Positions 1-11,710 of a stretch of 64,000 nucleotides of DNA are shown piece after piece. Both the position numbers and the translations under genes were made by a program. The notes below the pieces were generated by a model. It ran no database searches and was not told where the DNA came from. It was given only the letters and a program-made list of their open reading frames with translations. Position 1 is the first letter of the stretch, and every line of letters begins with the position of its first letter. Origin of the DNA: Acheta domesticus (Eukaryota > Arthropoda > Insecta > Orthoptera > Gryllidae); contig JAHLJT010000631.1 in the NCBI GenBank assembly GCA_031308135.1, positions 177,388,667 through 177,452,666 on the forward strand, given 5' to 3'.

Positions 1-564
1 TAAAATATTAACAGCACTAAAGGTAGAAAGAAAAAGTCCAGTAGATGGGCGTGGCAAATATACAAACTTCTCTCTTCAATCTGAGCAGTAAAATTAAAGT
101 CCATTATCACAAGTTCCTTTCCAGTAAATTTTAGAGAATAAAGTGGAAAGCAAATACAGTATCAACATGCAAATTTGAATACGAAAATAATGTATAATAT
201 ATCCAAAAACAAATATCCTGGCATTGAAGTTAGCAACAGTTTCTAACATAAATATTTCAAAGAAAATATTCGATCTACGATTTGATAGATTGTTGTTGTG
301 ATTGTGAAGAATTCAAGTTAAACTTCACATTACTTCATATAAGTGATGCCGCAAAAGGGACATCAGTTGCAGACCCAGCTATTTATAAACGAAGAAAAAA
401 AAATTGTAATGCTATGCAGAAATACATTATCTAATATCGCTGATTATATGCAAAACCTATTCTTGCTGAAAATACTTGTGCAAGTACTATGAATATTTTA
501 TCTGAGACAGTTAACATTCAACAATTTATCTGAGACGTATTTTGCATTCACTATTTAAGACCAC
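1..564. other. AT-rich sequence, nothing recognised
   Basis: No coding potential, RNA gene or recognisable repeat was seen here. It may include more decayed parts of the transposon relic that follows. Confidence 0.5.
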
Positions 565-1410
565 AAAATCTGCAATTTGTGTCTACCATGAAAGACAAGC
601 AATTAAAGGGTCGTGATGAGGTACTGTGTTCTTTCCTTATACACTTCTCACTTATTGTTCCACAGTACACTGAACTTCACTTATTTTCTGATTACTGTGC
701 TGGACAGAACAAGAATCAATCCATATGAATATTAATGTTAGGTCTTGTAGTTACGAAACATCTTGTAGTTACATGTTTTCCTAACAGATGTCAAATCTTT
801 CTGCTATGTAAGAGAGATTATTCTATTTTCAAACAAGGTCTTTGCAAGCAAAACAGAATTTACAGCGTACAACAATTCAGTGAAATAATCAAGCTTAGCA
901 GCTATTGTTTTAAATTTATTGTTGTCGAAGTGAACTCAGAATTTGTACCAACTTACAATTTTAAAAGCTGATGGCAGAAGTGCAGGAAGAAAAATCAAGT
1001 GCCTGTAGAGAGTGCCAATCAGGAGAGAAGTAAACATATGTATTTTGCTATCAGTACTTTGTATCATTTTATTTATGACCGACGTTCTCTCAAAGGAATC
1101 TTAACTACTTTTTCAATTGTCAATGAACTGACATCTCATATCTTTGTCTTACATTATGACACACGCGAGTCCTTTCAAATGGCAAGTGTAATTGTCTATT
1201 TAGGAGGAAGATTTACTACAAAGAAGAAGAAAGTTTATACTACAAAGAAAATAATTCCGTACATTGACGACGTTCGTAAAAGCGTTGCAAACTTCAAGCG
1301 TGGACCAAGTGTGGTAAGGAAATATAATTCCACCCGTGTTGCGTGCACAAAATGTATTTTAAAAAATCAGTTTTCCAAAAATGAGTTGTTTTTGTTTTCA
1401 AAAACATAAA
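565..1410 (+). pseudogene. Decayed DDE-type transposase-like fragment (GQNKN family)
   Basis: Translating across several frame breaks gives a stretch that starts near 585 (YHERQA), continues through 603-720 with the motif LFSDYCAGQNKN, and runs on at 735-970 in another frame (KRDYSIF, IYSVQQF). The layout resembles an unnamed transposase-like family common in insects, in which an acidic residue sits in a SD-x-C-x-GQN motif followed by a GHS-x(4)-D/F-x-I segment and a basic C-terminal tail. The SD aspartate is probably a catalytic DDE residue, which is inference. Frame changes near 600 and 735 and a stop at 969 show it is dead. The 136-residue open frame at 999-1409 may be its C-terminal remainder but has no clear motif. 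No terminal repeats were found. Confidence 0.5.
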
Positions 1411-2267
1411 TCATGCCTTGAAAAATTAAAATTAGTTTTCACGGGGACATACGGGCGCGGCTTTTAACTCCTTCCAGGACAGACTTTTGTATTAGATTTT
1501 TAAGTACGCTGCAGCAATGTGAGATGGGTAAATAGTTTGATTTTGAATTCATCGGACAGTTTCAAAAATTGATAGAAATGATAAAAAATGTTTTTTTGTT
1601 TTCCTCTAAATTTTTTTCTGGTCTTGGAGTCCTCTCAACAAATAGCATTTCATAGTCTCTCATCATAATTCGGCTAAAATCTCAGAATGAATTTTAATTC
1701 ATGAACATCTTTACGTTATTATTATAAGTATACAGATAATGTACATTTTATTTTTTTACATCGATATTCATAAAGCATCTGATTTATGAGATTCATGTCA
1801 ATAACTTCAAGTTATCAGTGAAAACAAAGGCTTGCAATTTTAAAATCTGTTCATGTATTAGATGATATTGTTTTTATTCGTGGATCACTGAGTACATATG
1901 GGAACACGTTGGAAAAAGCAATAGAAAACGTATTACAAATGAGTGAAAAACTGAAGACAATTTACTGTTATTTTTCATTATTGCACTGTTAATATTATAT
2001 TATATTATATTATATATATTATTCATTATTGCACTAATAAACAGTCAACGAATAAATACGATACATTGATTATTCGCATCTACATTATATGTTCACCCTT
2101 TAGTTTCACACAATGCTCTTTAGAATAATAAATTTGTGTGAGTTCTACATTATAAGAATGTGAAAAAATAATTTGTAAATTTTCTTTACTTAATAATAGT
2201 AATAATTGTTTGCAGTATTGCAAGTTTTGCGATATTGTGAAATCTCAGTCCAAGAAAATTTGTCATC
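1411..2267. other. AT-rich spacer with a short (TTATA)n run
   Basis: No gene is seen. A pentamer-like TTATA array lies near 1990-2018. The 14-mer TTCATTATTGCACT occurs on both sides of it (about 1973 and 2021), so the array may mark a small insertion or replication slippage. Confidence 0.5.
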
Positions 2268-3034
2268 TGCACAGACTCGCTCAGCTTTCTTAAATTCATA
2301 GAAAGACGCCTACCTGTGGACCCAATGCTACAAATGATCCTTCTATCATGCCACAAATTAAGACAGCGAGAAGGATTAGTTACTACCTGGTGCCCTGGGC
2401 ACATAGGTATCTCAGGCAACGGAGAAGCCGATTCTGCAGCAAGAAATACCGCAAACAAACAATTAGAAATTGATACGGATGTACGACCTCAAGAGGCAAG
2501 AAATGCTGCTTTAAAGTGCATCCTCAGAGCATGGCAAACCACGTGGAAGAGCCTTGAAACTAAACTAAACCCGATCAAACAAAACGTCAATAAATGGCCA
2601 GCACACGTCAGGTACACTCGACTAGAACAAGTGTGACTTACCAGGCTAAGAATGGGCAACACAAGGATAACCTCTTCATACTACATTGTTCATGCTGAAC
2701 AATGAGAAACCACCTGTCTGCGACTGCAGGTGGAGTTTTAACAGTGAAGCATCTACTAACGGACTGTGTGAATCTCGCAACAATCAGAGACAGATGTGGA
2801 ATGATGGGGGACCTGAGGGAGGACCTTGGAACGGGCACAGCGGCGACTGGCAGGACGCTGAAATTCCTGAACGAGGCAAATCTGTTTCATAAAATTTGAA
2901 TTGTACTTGCGGCTATGTTTGTGATTGTAATTATCCTCATGATTGTAAATTGTAGTTTTGTAAGTGACATTTTATAATAAACTCTAAAAAGGCTATAAGC
3001 CTTAGTTGCCAAGCCTTCAAACATAATAAAAAAT
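2268..3034 (+). mobile_element. I-group non-LTR retrotransposon, truncated 3' end (RNase H)
   Basis: From about 2268 to 2636 the frame encodes the C-terminal part of an RNase H domain: a T-D-S motif followed by CHKLRQREG and then WCPGHIGISGNGEADSAA, which matches the W-x-P-x-H-x-G-x-x-GN-x-x-AD signature. After a stop at 2634-2636 and a frameshift, 2702-2895 encodes LTVKHLLTDC and FLNEANLFHKI, matching the terminal cysteine/histidine segment of I and related LINEs. A non-coding 3' UTR follows, ending in a TAA tract. The reverse transcriptase and endonuclease are absent, so this is a 5'-truncated dead copy. Confidence 0.75.
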
Positions 3035-3035
3035 A

Positions 3036-3066
<31 letters not shown>
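3035..3066 (+). repeat. (TAA)n tail / microsatellite
   Basis: A run of TAA units directly follows the LINE 3' UTR, as is typical of I-factor tails. It directly precedes the R4/Dong-like coding fragment. Confidence 0.85.
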
Positions 3067-3763
3067 AAGATGATAAATGCCGCATTTGTCAGGAACACGT
3101 AGAAACCATCGATCATATTGTCTCAGCTTGTCCAATCCTAGCAAAGACCGAATACTTGAAAAGACACGACAGGGTGTGTAGCTACCTCCACTGGCAGATC
3201 TGTACCGCCCTCGAAGTTCCGAACACATGCCCCAAGTGGTACGAACACTCACCGAAACCGGTGACGTCTGTTGGATTGTGTACGATATTGTACGACCAAC
3301 AAATTCAAACTGATCGCACGATAGCAGCAAACAAACCGGATATAGTCATCCGGGATTTGGAGAACAAATCGTGTTTGCTTGTGGATGTTGCTGTACCTTG
3401 CGATCAAAACGTCGTTACCAAGGAGGCAGAGAAAAGTCTTAAATACAAGAGTTTGGAAATCGAGATCAGCCGAATGTGGGGCGTAAAAGCACAGGTCGTA
3501 CCGATAGTTATCGGAGCTCTGGGATTTGTTCCGCAAAATTTGTGTAAGAACTTGTCTAAACTCCCAGGTAATCCAAAAGACTGGGAAGTGCAAGAAATAG
3601 CTTTATTTGGAACAGCCCACATTTTGCGCAAAGTATTGTAGAGGCACCGACAGTCCCTAGATCTGCTCCTTAGGTAGCTGGTTGCAACCTGGAGTAGATT
3701 TTATATTCAGCCGACACATAACATCTTAAGTCGTGATTTAGAGGAAAAATAATAATAATATAA
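3066..3763 (+). mobile_element. R4/Dong-like non-LTR element, 3' end with REL endonuclease
   Basis: An open frame from about 3066 to the TAG at 3639-3641 (about 190 residues) encodes the C terminus of a restriction-enzyme-like-endonuclease LINE. It has a CCHC knuckle C-x2-C-x8-H-x4-C (CRICQEHVETIDHIVSAC), then ILYDQQIQTDR, then KPD-x14-D (KPDIVIRD to LVDVAVP), which is the PD-(D/E)xK endonuclease core. It ends in VIGALGFVP and FGTAHILRKVL, typical of the family. The frame is intact over this part, but the reverse transcriptase is missing, so the copy is 5'-truncated. The 3' UTR ends in TAA units at about 3748-3762, and the 5' edge abuts another TAA tract. Assignment to the R4/Dong clade rather than another REL-endonuclease clade is inferred from the motif spacing and the TAA flanks. 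Confidence 0.75.
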
Positions 3764-3785
3764 AATATCAATATTAACTAGTAGT

Positions 3786-5335
3786 ACTACAGAGAGACAC
3801 AGACTTTCCGCATTAGTTTCTATTCCTTTGGTCGCAGCTAGCTATTCAGACTTGACCCATACTCTTGTCAGCTGCCATCCCAAACTATATTTTTTTTAAA
3901 AATTTTCTTAATTTTTCGGTTTCCTAATGGTACAACGGAAATAGTATTTTAAGAATATTAAAGAACTGTAAAACCTCGTACTAAATAGCAATTTTCTTTG
4001 AAAATTTTGGAGCCATTTTAAAGACAATGGCGTTTAAGCGCTACTGTAAATGCGAAATTTGAAGCTCTTTTTCACAGGATTCTTTTGTGATTTCGAAAAA
4101 CATTATTAGAAGTCATCTGAAGCACTTACACTCACAAATACAACAGTGTTAACAAATTGCTGGAAATTTGTGTATTAACGGTATGATAGACATTTAAACA
4201 AAATTACATTAGTGTGATTTTTGAAAAAACCAAATGAACTTTACGTCATATTAAAGAGCGCAATTTGCACTATATGTTCGAAAAGTTTGAAGAAAAAAAT
4301 TGGAGCCATTTTTAAGAAAATGCGGAATTTTGAGCTGGTTTTCAAAGAAAATGGTTGAGTTTTCGACAAACTTCATTTGACATTAGTTAAACCACATGTA
4401 CTCATAAATGCAATAATGTAAACAAACCGCCGCTAATGTAAATTTTAACGACATGAGAGACACGTCAAAAAAATTAATTTTTTGTAATTTTTGAAAAAAC
4501 AAAAGAATAGAGCAATGTGGTGACTATGGCATCTCATAGAGTACATTGGACACTATCCTCACCAATAGTTTAAAGAAAAAATTGGAGTCGTTTTTGAGAA
4601 AATATTGTTTTTGTAATTTTTTTGAAAATTGCACATATTGCACGCAATATTGCGCGAAAACTACTAAAATTTTCAAACAAATTCACATGATAGATATAAT
4701 AATGATAGAACTAACTTTGGAGAACAAATTTCATTTGAAGGAAAAATCTCTATTTTTAATTTTGTAGTTGAGGGAAGAGGCCGAATAAAATTCAAACTTT
4801 TGCAATTTTCGAAAATTGAGAGTTAACCGTGAAATTAGGACCTACACCAAGTTAATAAGTGTATTTTACTCTATTCCTATACGAAATTTGAAGAAAACAT
4901 TTGGAGCCGATTTTAAAAAATTTTGAAAATGTCCCGGGGGGGTGTCGTGTAAAGTACCTCCAAATTTTAGAGAATCTTTTCCAAAATCTCAAAGCTTCAA
5001 CTCGAGCCAGGTCGGCAGGGGTTTCTTGAATTTAAAAAAAAGTCCTACATATGGTGAAGGCGCTAGTAGTGTTCACAGACGGACGGACAGACAGACGGAC
5101 GTTTTGCTTTCAATTGGTTTTTCGGTATCGGGGACCCACAAAACAGGGATTCTGGCTACACCACGTGTTAGGGGATCTTTTTTTCTTAATTTAGCAACTG
5201 GATTTATCCACTCTTTCGTTATCAGGGCTGGCAATGAATTTTCTGCCAAATATCCGTCGTTTTTCGCGCAGCATTAGGCAACTTTCCCTGTACTACGTAT
5301 ATTACTCCGTATATATACATATACGGAGGAAACTA
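3786..5335 (+). repeat. Large noncoding interspersed repeat, copy A
   Basis: This 1.5-kb AT-rich unit recurs in reverse orientation at 16447-18177 and in part at 15560-16085. Inside it a block of the form TTTGAAGAAAAAATTGGAGC recurs at about 3996, 4275, 4569 and 4879, a period near 280-310 bp. It also contains the purine-rich stretch ACGGACGGACAGACAGACGG at about 5080 and ends in a hairpin-forming sequence near 5279-5333. No transposase is visible, so this is a nonautonomous or unclassified repeat. Confidence 0.75.
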
Positions 5336-5339
5336 AAAA

Positions 5340-8300
5340 TCAGTAGCTGCACATGCAATCCACAGCACGTTACGATGCAACACAATACTATCGTGAGACT
5401 GCTGCATCCCAGGTCCTTAAAATCTGATGTTCAAGACCGAGAAATGTTTATGTATCCGAGTTATTTTTGTTAGTAATCTTCACAATGGCTTTCTTACTTC
5501 ACAGTAATAATAATCTTTTTATAAATCGGAACATTATGTAGAATCATCATTCCCGTTTTGTAGAATACACTATTGTTTTTCGTTGTCCTCTTCCAAGAAC
5601 TTATGTAAATTTCAAGGACAAAATTGGCATCGTGCAATGCTGACGTTCAGATGACTCAAGTTCAGGTTTCAGACCCCCTCTGCATGCTCATAAGCTTAGT
5701 GATGCATTGCATTTCTTTTGTTTTACAAGCTACGCGAGCGTTAGGTAACACATCACGTCACGCTGACAGATTTCCTCTCCGCGAGTGTGAGTTCCCCATT
5801 TGGACGTGACGAGTAAGCGAGGCCAATTAGCACGTGACGGCCACATAAACCACGTTCACGTGCTCTGAATTTTTGCGGTTCGAAAGCCATGCGTGACACT
5901 GTTCCAAGGCAGTGGAACCAAATTCAAATGCAACTGTAAAGACAGGCTATAAAATCGTATGCTTTCTGATTGCAAAAAGATGTTTACTTCTCTCGTCTAG
6001 ATTCGTGTGTTTTCCTTATTGATTCTGACATTGCATTAAAATGCCAGGGAAGTAATTGAGTCATGTGTATAAATAAAATTGGGGTGTCTATCTCTGATTT
6101 CAAAATAACTGACGTTTTATGACCTCACGTGCTTACTTTGGTGATACAGTAACAATCAATTTGTACGCTTTGTGTCGTTCTGTTTCTTCAGGCTAATCCC
6201 CTAAACGGTTGAACAGATTTTGATGGGGCCTTCACTGAAACGCTGAGCATTTTGTCGTTAATTTTTATTCAGGCTACTTAAAAAAATAATTTTTTTTAGC
6301 ATAAAGAGAACAATGCTTGTTCATTATTTTTATCGCAAATCTAAAGTTTTATTCCGATCTTAATGCAACGTTGTACAACTTCAAAACGAGAAAAAAGTTT
6401 AAGTCTACCTGGAATTTCATAAAAACAGCCTTCCCTTTCCTACTCTTTCAACAAATTGAAGTGACCACTTTTTTAATTTTCCGAAAATATATCGAAAACA
6501 GGTGAGAAAACGAATGAAAGTGAATTAAGTATTTCTAAAAGCTCATAAAATGTTCTTCTAGATGTGTTTCAATTCATTGCGATCTCAATTATAATTCAAG
6601 TAATTTAAGATCAAAATTGTTGAGGTGTGTTAGGAGTACGCAAAATATATTGTGTGTTGTGTAGACATATGTTTACATATGTCTAATATGTTTAGTGCTG
6701 CCTGTAACTATGATGGAGGCAGCAAAGGTGATCGTAGCGAGTGTAGTAGGACAGAGCAAGCCGGGCAGAGTGAGAAGGAACAAGTTGGAATTGAGCGTGT
6801 AAGAAGGAGCAAGGTGAGTTGGGCAATGCGGCGCAATACAGGGCAGGGCAGGGTAAGGGTAGAGAACACATTACAATTAGAATTCATTACTTTTCCAAGA
6901 GACAATTTACTTGTCCAAGAGACAATTGTGTTAAATAAATAACAGGGCAACTGGAGATACTAGTTGCGAATAAGACAAGCATTTTACGCCCTTCACACAT
7001 ACTATTGTCATCTAGAGCTCTGCGTTCTGCGGGAAACAACCGGCCACTCTCGGCGTTACTCGGCGAGCGCTCGGAGAAAGGCCACGAAACCGCTTGCTAT
7101 TGTGTATCTCTGAAACCATTCTCACGTAATTATTTTTTTATTTAACTTTGTAATTTCTTGGTTTTCTTGTAATTGCCGTGCTAACTCGATGTCAAGTTAG
7201 CAGAATCTGTATAGCAGGATCAAATGAATAGCGACACATTTTTTTTGCGTAACAGATTAGCAACTAAAAACAGCGACAATTTTGGAGATTCATTTCAGTT
7301 TTTTAAACTATGCTGCACTAAATTTACGGACCTCTCGGAAACCACTGGGCGAGGGGGACGGCCGCGTAGCATGCGACCGGAGCTGCACGAGGTCGCTGGC
7401 TCGTAATGGTTTCGATTACTTCTAGAAATCTAGAAATACTTCGCACATCATAACTCTGAGCTACCTATTCCAACATCACGTTCGCTGTTCACACTCACCA
7501 CGTAACCATGCAATAAAATTAAACAGTACGAAAAATGGCGTTGAAACTATTCAGCACCAAAACAAGTTAGGAATTTGTAATGGAGAGAAGATATGGAAAA
7601 AGCCTATGTAAACCAGCCATCTTTTGTTTAATGCGATTATCGGCCATCTAGGACTCCACTACACGTGATCCTCCGAGGACCAGCCATATTTATCGGGGAG
7701 ACATTAACGTGTTTTTATTCAGTAAGAGGACCAGCTTTTTTCGACTGTACCCGTTGATGAAACGAGGTTGTTAACCTTGAGTTGAATTATGAGGTGATAG
7801 GATAATGATGAAGGGACAATTACAAATACGTTCCATGCCTTTACAAGATTCGACAGTGCAACCTCCTCAGCGCAGACGACGGCTGTCACAAACGTCTGCG
7901 CCATGGAGTACGCCTACAGTACATCTTTATCAACAAACAAAAAAAATCAAAATTTTTACAAAATATTACCGTGAATGGACTGACTTCTATGACAAAATAT
8001 TACCGTGAGTGGGAGTGACTTTGGCCACTTGACTCACATCGGCACTGACATTTTTGAAGCAATGAGTTAGATACACTGTTGTTGTTTACATTATGTTCTA
8101 CGGTCCGAGACCTCAGACAATGGGGACTTAAGTCGCAAAAACGTCCAAAACTAGCATTTCCAGTCGGAACATCCCATTTATGAAACCAGGAATCCGATCA
8201 CCCATCTCTAGAAAGTTCTGCTTTCCTTGCCGCTCAGGCATTCTCATGTACTATGTAATGAGATAAATCTCCTGGAGGCGACTGTATTTCTTCCGATAGA

Positions 8301-9576
8301 ATGAAACAACCTCATCCGTGCACGAGTGTAAATTCAGAGTACAAAGATTCAAAATACATCTCAAAGTGGTCATGCAATGAATTTATGCATGGAAACTTAC
8401 TTATATTTCCACTGTTTAATTGGGAGGATTTACTATGCGACACGTGTACGGCAAGATTTATTTTGCCATATTTCGTACAGCTAAGAAGGTACGGCAAAGA
8501 AAACCACATATACGTTGGTGAGCTGAATGAACATTGCTGCTGATTTGCATATTGAAAAATATCCAAAAATTGTACTTCCATGAATGTCTTGTAAGAGTCC
8601 ACGAAGTACTAAAAAAAGTAACTAGGTTCCTATCGTCACCTCGTCCCCCAGCATTTTACACGTACCCAAAAAACTCATTTCCTGCATTATTTACGTACTA
8701 ACTATTATATTACTCATAATAATATATTACCAAAACCCACCACCACATACTTCAAAAACCTTCTTCTAAATGTTCATATCCATTGCTTCTCTGAAGCTGG
8801 GAAGAAAGACGTTTACTTGCAAAATGTGTAGTCGATTTTCTAGTCGGGCAAACTATGGGAATGTTTTCCTACCGTGTTTTCCTGCTCCTGCCGAGCGAAC
8901 ACCTGTCCCTTCCTTTTCTAAGCTCCCGAAGACGCCCTCGGCTTCATTTCCCACGTTCTTTCAATTTTCAAACCTTGAGAGGAACACCTGTGAACACAAC
9001 CGGTCATAATTCTCTACATTTTGTCAACGAAGTTCCCTCTCAGTCTCAGAATGACAACAGCACAACCCAGAGGTCACGAGTCATCAGAGGACATGAATAA
9101 TATTCTGGAATAGTTTCCTACGTACAATCTAGTACATAACATTAAATATTACGATTTCATACAATCATTTGATTTCAGGTTACCAACTTGTGCCTATAAG
9201 TTCTCACTTTCCAAGGATAAACTTCAACCTCCGTGATTTTCTTTTTTTCATCCCATTTTAAATCGGTTATCAATACCCCTTATCGCATTACAGCTTCTAA
9301 ATAAAAATTCAATAATATGAATTTTCTTATTATATTTCTTTAATATTTTAAAAAATTGCAATAAAACTCTCGTAAATACAGTACGTTCAAAGGAAGTTTG
9401 CTACTGAAATTTTTAGAAAAAAGTGACATTTGTAATCGTCTCTGAAAGACATTGTCAATCAGAAAGAAAAAAATTTTAAAAACTATCTCAATTCATACCG
9501 TACTTTTAAATACTTCCGAGATCATTCACGGTTAGTTGTTTTCTTTTATCTTTCTTATATTGTATGTACTTTGATA
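5340..9576. other. Intergenic, no gene recognised
   Basis: Only short AT-biased open frames occur. A perfect hairpin (10-bp arms, 4-nt loop) lies at 6662-6685, and a short direct repeat (CCAAGAGACAATT twice, 21 bp apart) lies near 6893-6926. Nothing here has a recognisable domain. Confidence 0.5.
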
Positions 9577-9672
9577 CAACTCCTTACGGGCCAAAGCCTA
9601 CCTGCGGCGTCCCGTCGTTGTGGTCATGGGCTAAGGGGATCTTTCTCATATTACATACTCTAAATAAAGTGT
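9577..9672 (-). mobile_element. SINE family 2, 3' tail fragment
   Basis: The stretch TTACGGGCCAAAGCCTACC to GGTCATGGGCTAAGGGG matches the body of the tRNA-headed SINE at 32230-32506 in the same orientation. Only the part distal to the tRNA head is present. Confidence 0.55.
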
Positions 9673-9722
9673 GTGAATTCGATTAGCAATAGACCAAAAA
9701 CAAATGGACCGTCACGAAACCC

Positions 9723-9959
9723 TATAGTCCGATTTCTCTAATTTTGCCCCTCAAGGTCCGTCTTCACGATGGAATATGTCACGGTATTTTCCGTCTTTCT
9801 CAGTCGTGCCGCTAGATATGGCATGATGGCGACCGTATCAAGCAGTGCTTGCGATCATGCGACATCTAGGGGCAGAACTGAGAAAGACGCGAAATGCCGT
9901 GAGATATTCCATCGTGGCCATAGGGGTTTGAGGGTCAAAGTTATAAAAATCGCACTATA
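9723..9959. mobile_element. Long-TIR MITE, copy 1
   Basis: About 80 bp at the left end (TATAGTCCGATTTCTCTAAT onward, to CTTTCTCAGT) is the imperfect reverse complement of the right end, which terminates in CGCACTATA. A short centre contains the palindrome GCAAGCAGTGCTTGC-like block (CAAGCAGTGCTTG). The ends are consistent with a TA target-site duplication. There is no coding capacity. A second copy lies at 24822-25059. Confidence 0.8.
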
Positions 9960-10004
9960 AACATTGAATTGAGCCGCATTGAATTGAGCTTCCATCTCCG
10001 ACGT

Positions 10005-10545
10005 GAACCTCTTCGAGACCCTCCTCCAAAGGCGCTCTACCTCCGTCGCTCCCTCCGCCCTTATCTCCCCCGCCTCCGCCTCCGTCTCCGCGCCTGCTCG
10101 CCACCCGCGCGCGGCCAGGTCGCGCCTCGCCGTCCTCCCGCCGCCCTCCGCCTCCGCCGCCGCCGCCGCGCAGTTCCCAGAAGATTCCTACGCGGCTGCG
10201 CGGCTACTACCGCCGCCGCCTCCGCCTCGCGGCTCTCCTCGGCGCGGCGCGGCGCGGCGCCCCCCGCGGCCGCGCGCCGCTGGTTCCCACGGCCTTGACG
10301 TGACGTCATCGGCGCTCTGCGGCGGCGCATCGCTCGCCCGGGGCCGCCGGCCGCCTGGGAACCCACGGGGCTTCCTAGTTTCTCGACGGCGGCGGCGGCG
10401 GCAGCGCGGCGGCGCGGCGCGGCGGTGGCGGCCGGGCGCGAGCCGCGACCCACCGCGCCACACCCACACACCACACCACACCGCCTCGCAGTGCGCCGAG
10501 CCGCCTTCTGATAGGGCGCACTCTCTGCTCTGATAGGGCGCACGA
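10005..10545. promoter_or_regulatory. CpG-island-like block with CRE palindrome
   Basis: About 500 bp of extreme GC content stands out sharply from the AT-rich surroundings. It contains the perfect palindrome TGACGTCA at 10301-10308 and, at its right edge, TCTGATAGGGCGCAC twice (10507-10521 and 10529-10543). Long open frames run on both strands but are arginine/proline/alanine low complexity, a by-product of GC-rich DNA. It may be the promoter and first exon of an unseen gene. No splice-supported coding exon could be defined. Confidence 0.4.
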
Positions 10546-10549
10546 ACTC

Positions 10550-11439
10550 TATTGACCGTTTTGGAAACATTTATTCTTTCCAGGGGTGAGGTGGGGGGGG
10601 GGGGAGCTGAGTCTGAAGCCAAAATCTCTTTATACTTGTTTGGATGTTTCGTAAACGCTGAACGATCTATGGAAATAGATATGAGCGTCATATCTATGAC
10701 TATAATGACGCCAATGTAAACACCACACCATTTCCTACCATTATGATGGCTGAACTATTTATTACACGTACTATTTCATAGTACACGTTGTTTCTAAACT
10801 ATTATTACATTTGGGATACAATTAAATAAGAGTAAATTAAGAAACAATGCGTGATATGTAAAACAAAATATAGCTATTTACGTTCCTAGTCCGCTGAGGG
10901 AGTCTTTAAGGAGTAACCCGTAAGGTTACTTGCCAGGAGAAGCGATAGCGAAGACCAAACTTAAAAATATCATACAAAATCTGTTCAAAAATGAAGATCT
11001 TTTCATTCCAGCGATGTGCTTCACAAAGCAGAAGAGGCAAACTCCCATTAGATGCAGTTCAAATAGGCAAAATACTTGTAAAAAGACACTTATTTTGTAT
11101 TTGGCGTTCACAGAAAAAGTTTGTTGAAGTACCGAAGAAGTAATATTAGCGGTCCTGTACGAGACAGCAAAGGTTTCGAAACCAACAAAGCTTTTAGTTA
11201 TACATCAAAATAATAAGAAGAACATTAATTAGAGGAAAAAGGATATTAAAACATTGACTTGTCTCTGTAAGCTACCTAATATTTTCCTAGAAGAAAATAT
11301 TGTGTAAATTATTTAAATGTTATCCTATTTGTTCTGATTTTGTTCACCGAGTGCAGTAACGAAGAAACAAAATATCGACAATTAAAGAGCACTTGCAAAC
11401 GATTGAACTCCACACAATTTTTTAACGTCCGCTGCGATT
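10550..11439. other. Intergenic, no gene recognised
   Basis: There is a run of 12 G residues at 10593-10604. Otherwise the sequence is AT-rich without a recognisable feature. Confidence 0.5.
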
Positions 11440-11710
11440 TTTATCGGTTATTTTTCCTAGTGATGTAGCGGTGATCTTCCCTCGCTGGATGGCGAGATCC
11501 GGCGCTGATCTGTCGGCTAGCGGATTTTTCCCACAACTAGGGTCTCCCACCAGCGGGGCACCGCCCCAGCCTGGACAAACTACTCCCAGTATGTGGCATG
11601 TGTGGTAGTGTAGTGCATGTACGTGTAAATGTATGTAAGTACGGTGAGGATAGGACAAAGAATGGGAAGGCAATATCGCGCGCGGTCCGTGGTCCGTTTG
11701 TTAGGGTACT
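11440..11710 (-). mobile_element. SINE family 1, 3' part (interrupted copy)
   Basis: This matches the copies at 46630-47085, 18196-18600 and 61474-61835 (CGCTGGATGG, GTGTGGTAGTGTAGTGC, GAGGATAGGACAA, GCGCGGTCCGT, CCGTTTGTTAG). Homology stops abruptly after GGTACT at 11710 and resumes at 12950. Confidence 0.75.

Noticed and set aside
10003..10691. Overlapping open frames of 167-176 residues on both strands
   Set aside because: They coincide with GC-rich DNA, are low-complexity Arg/Pro/Ala in every frame and have no domain or splice support.
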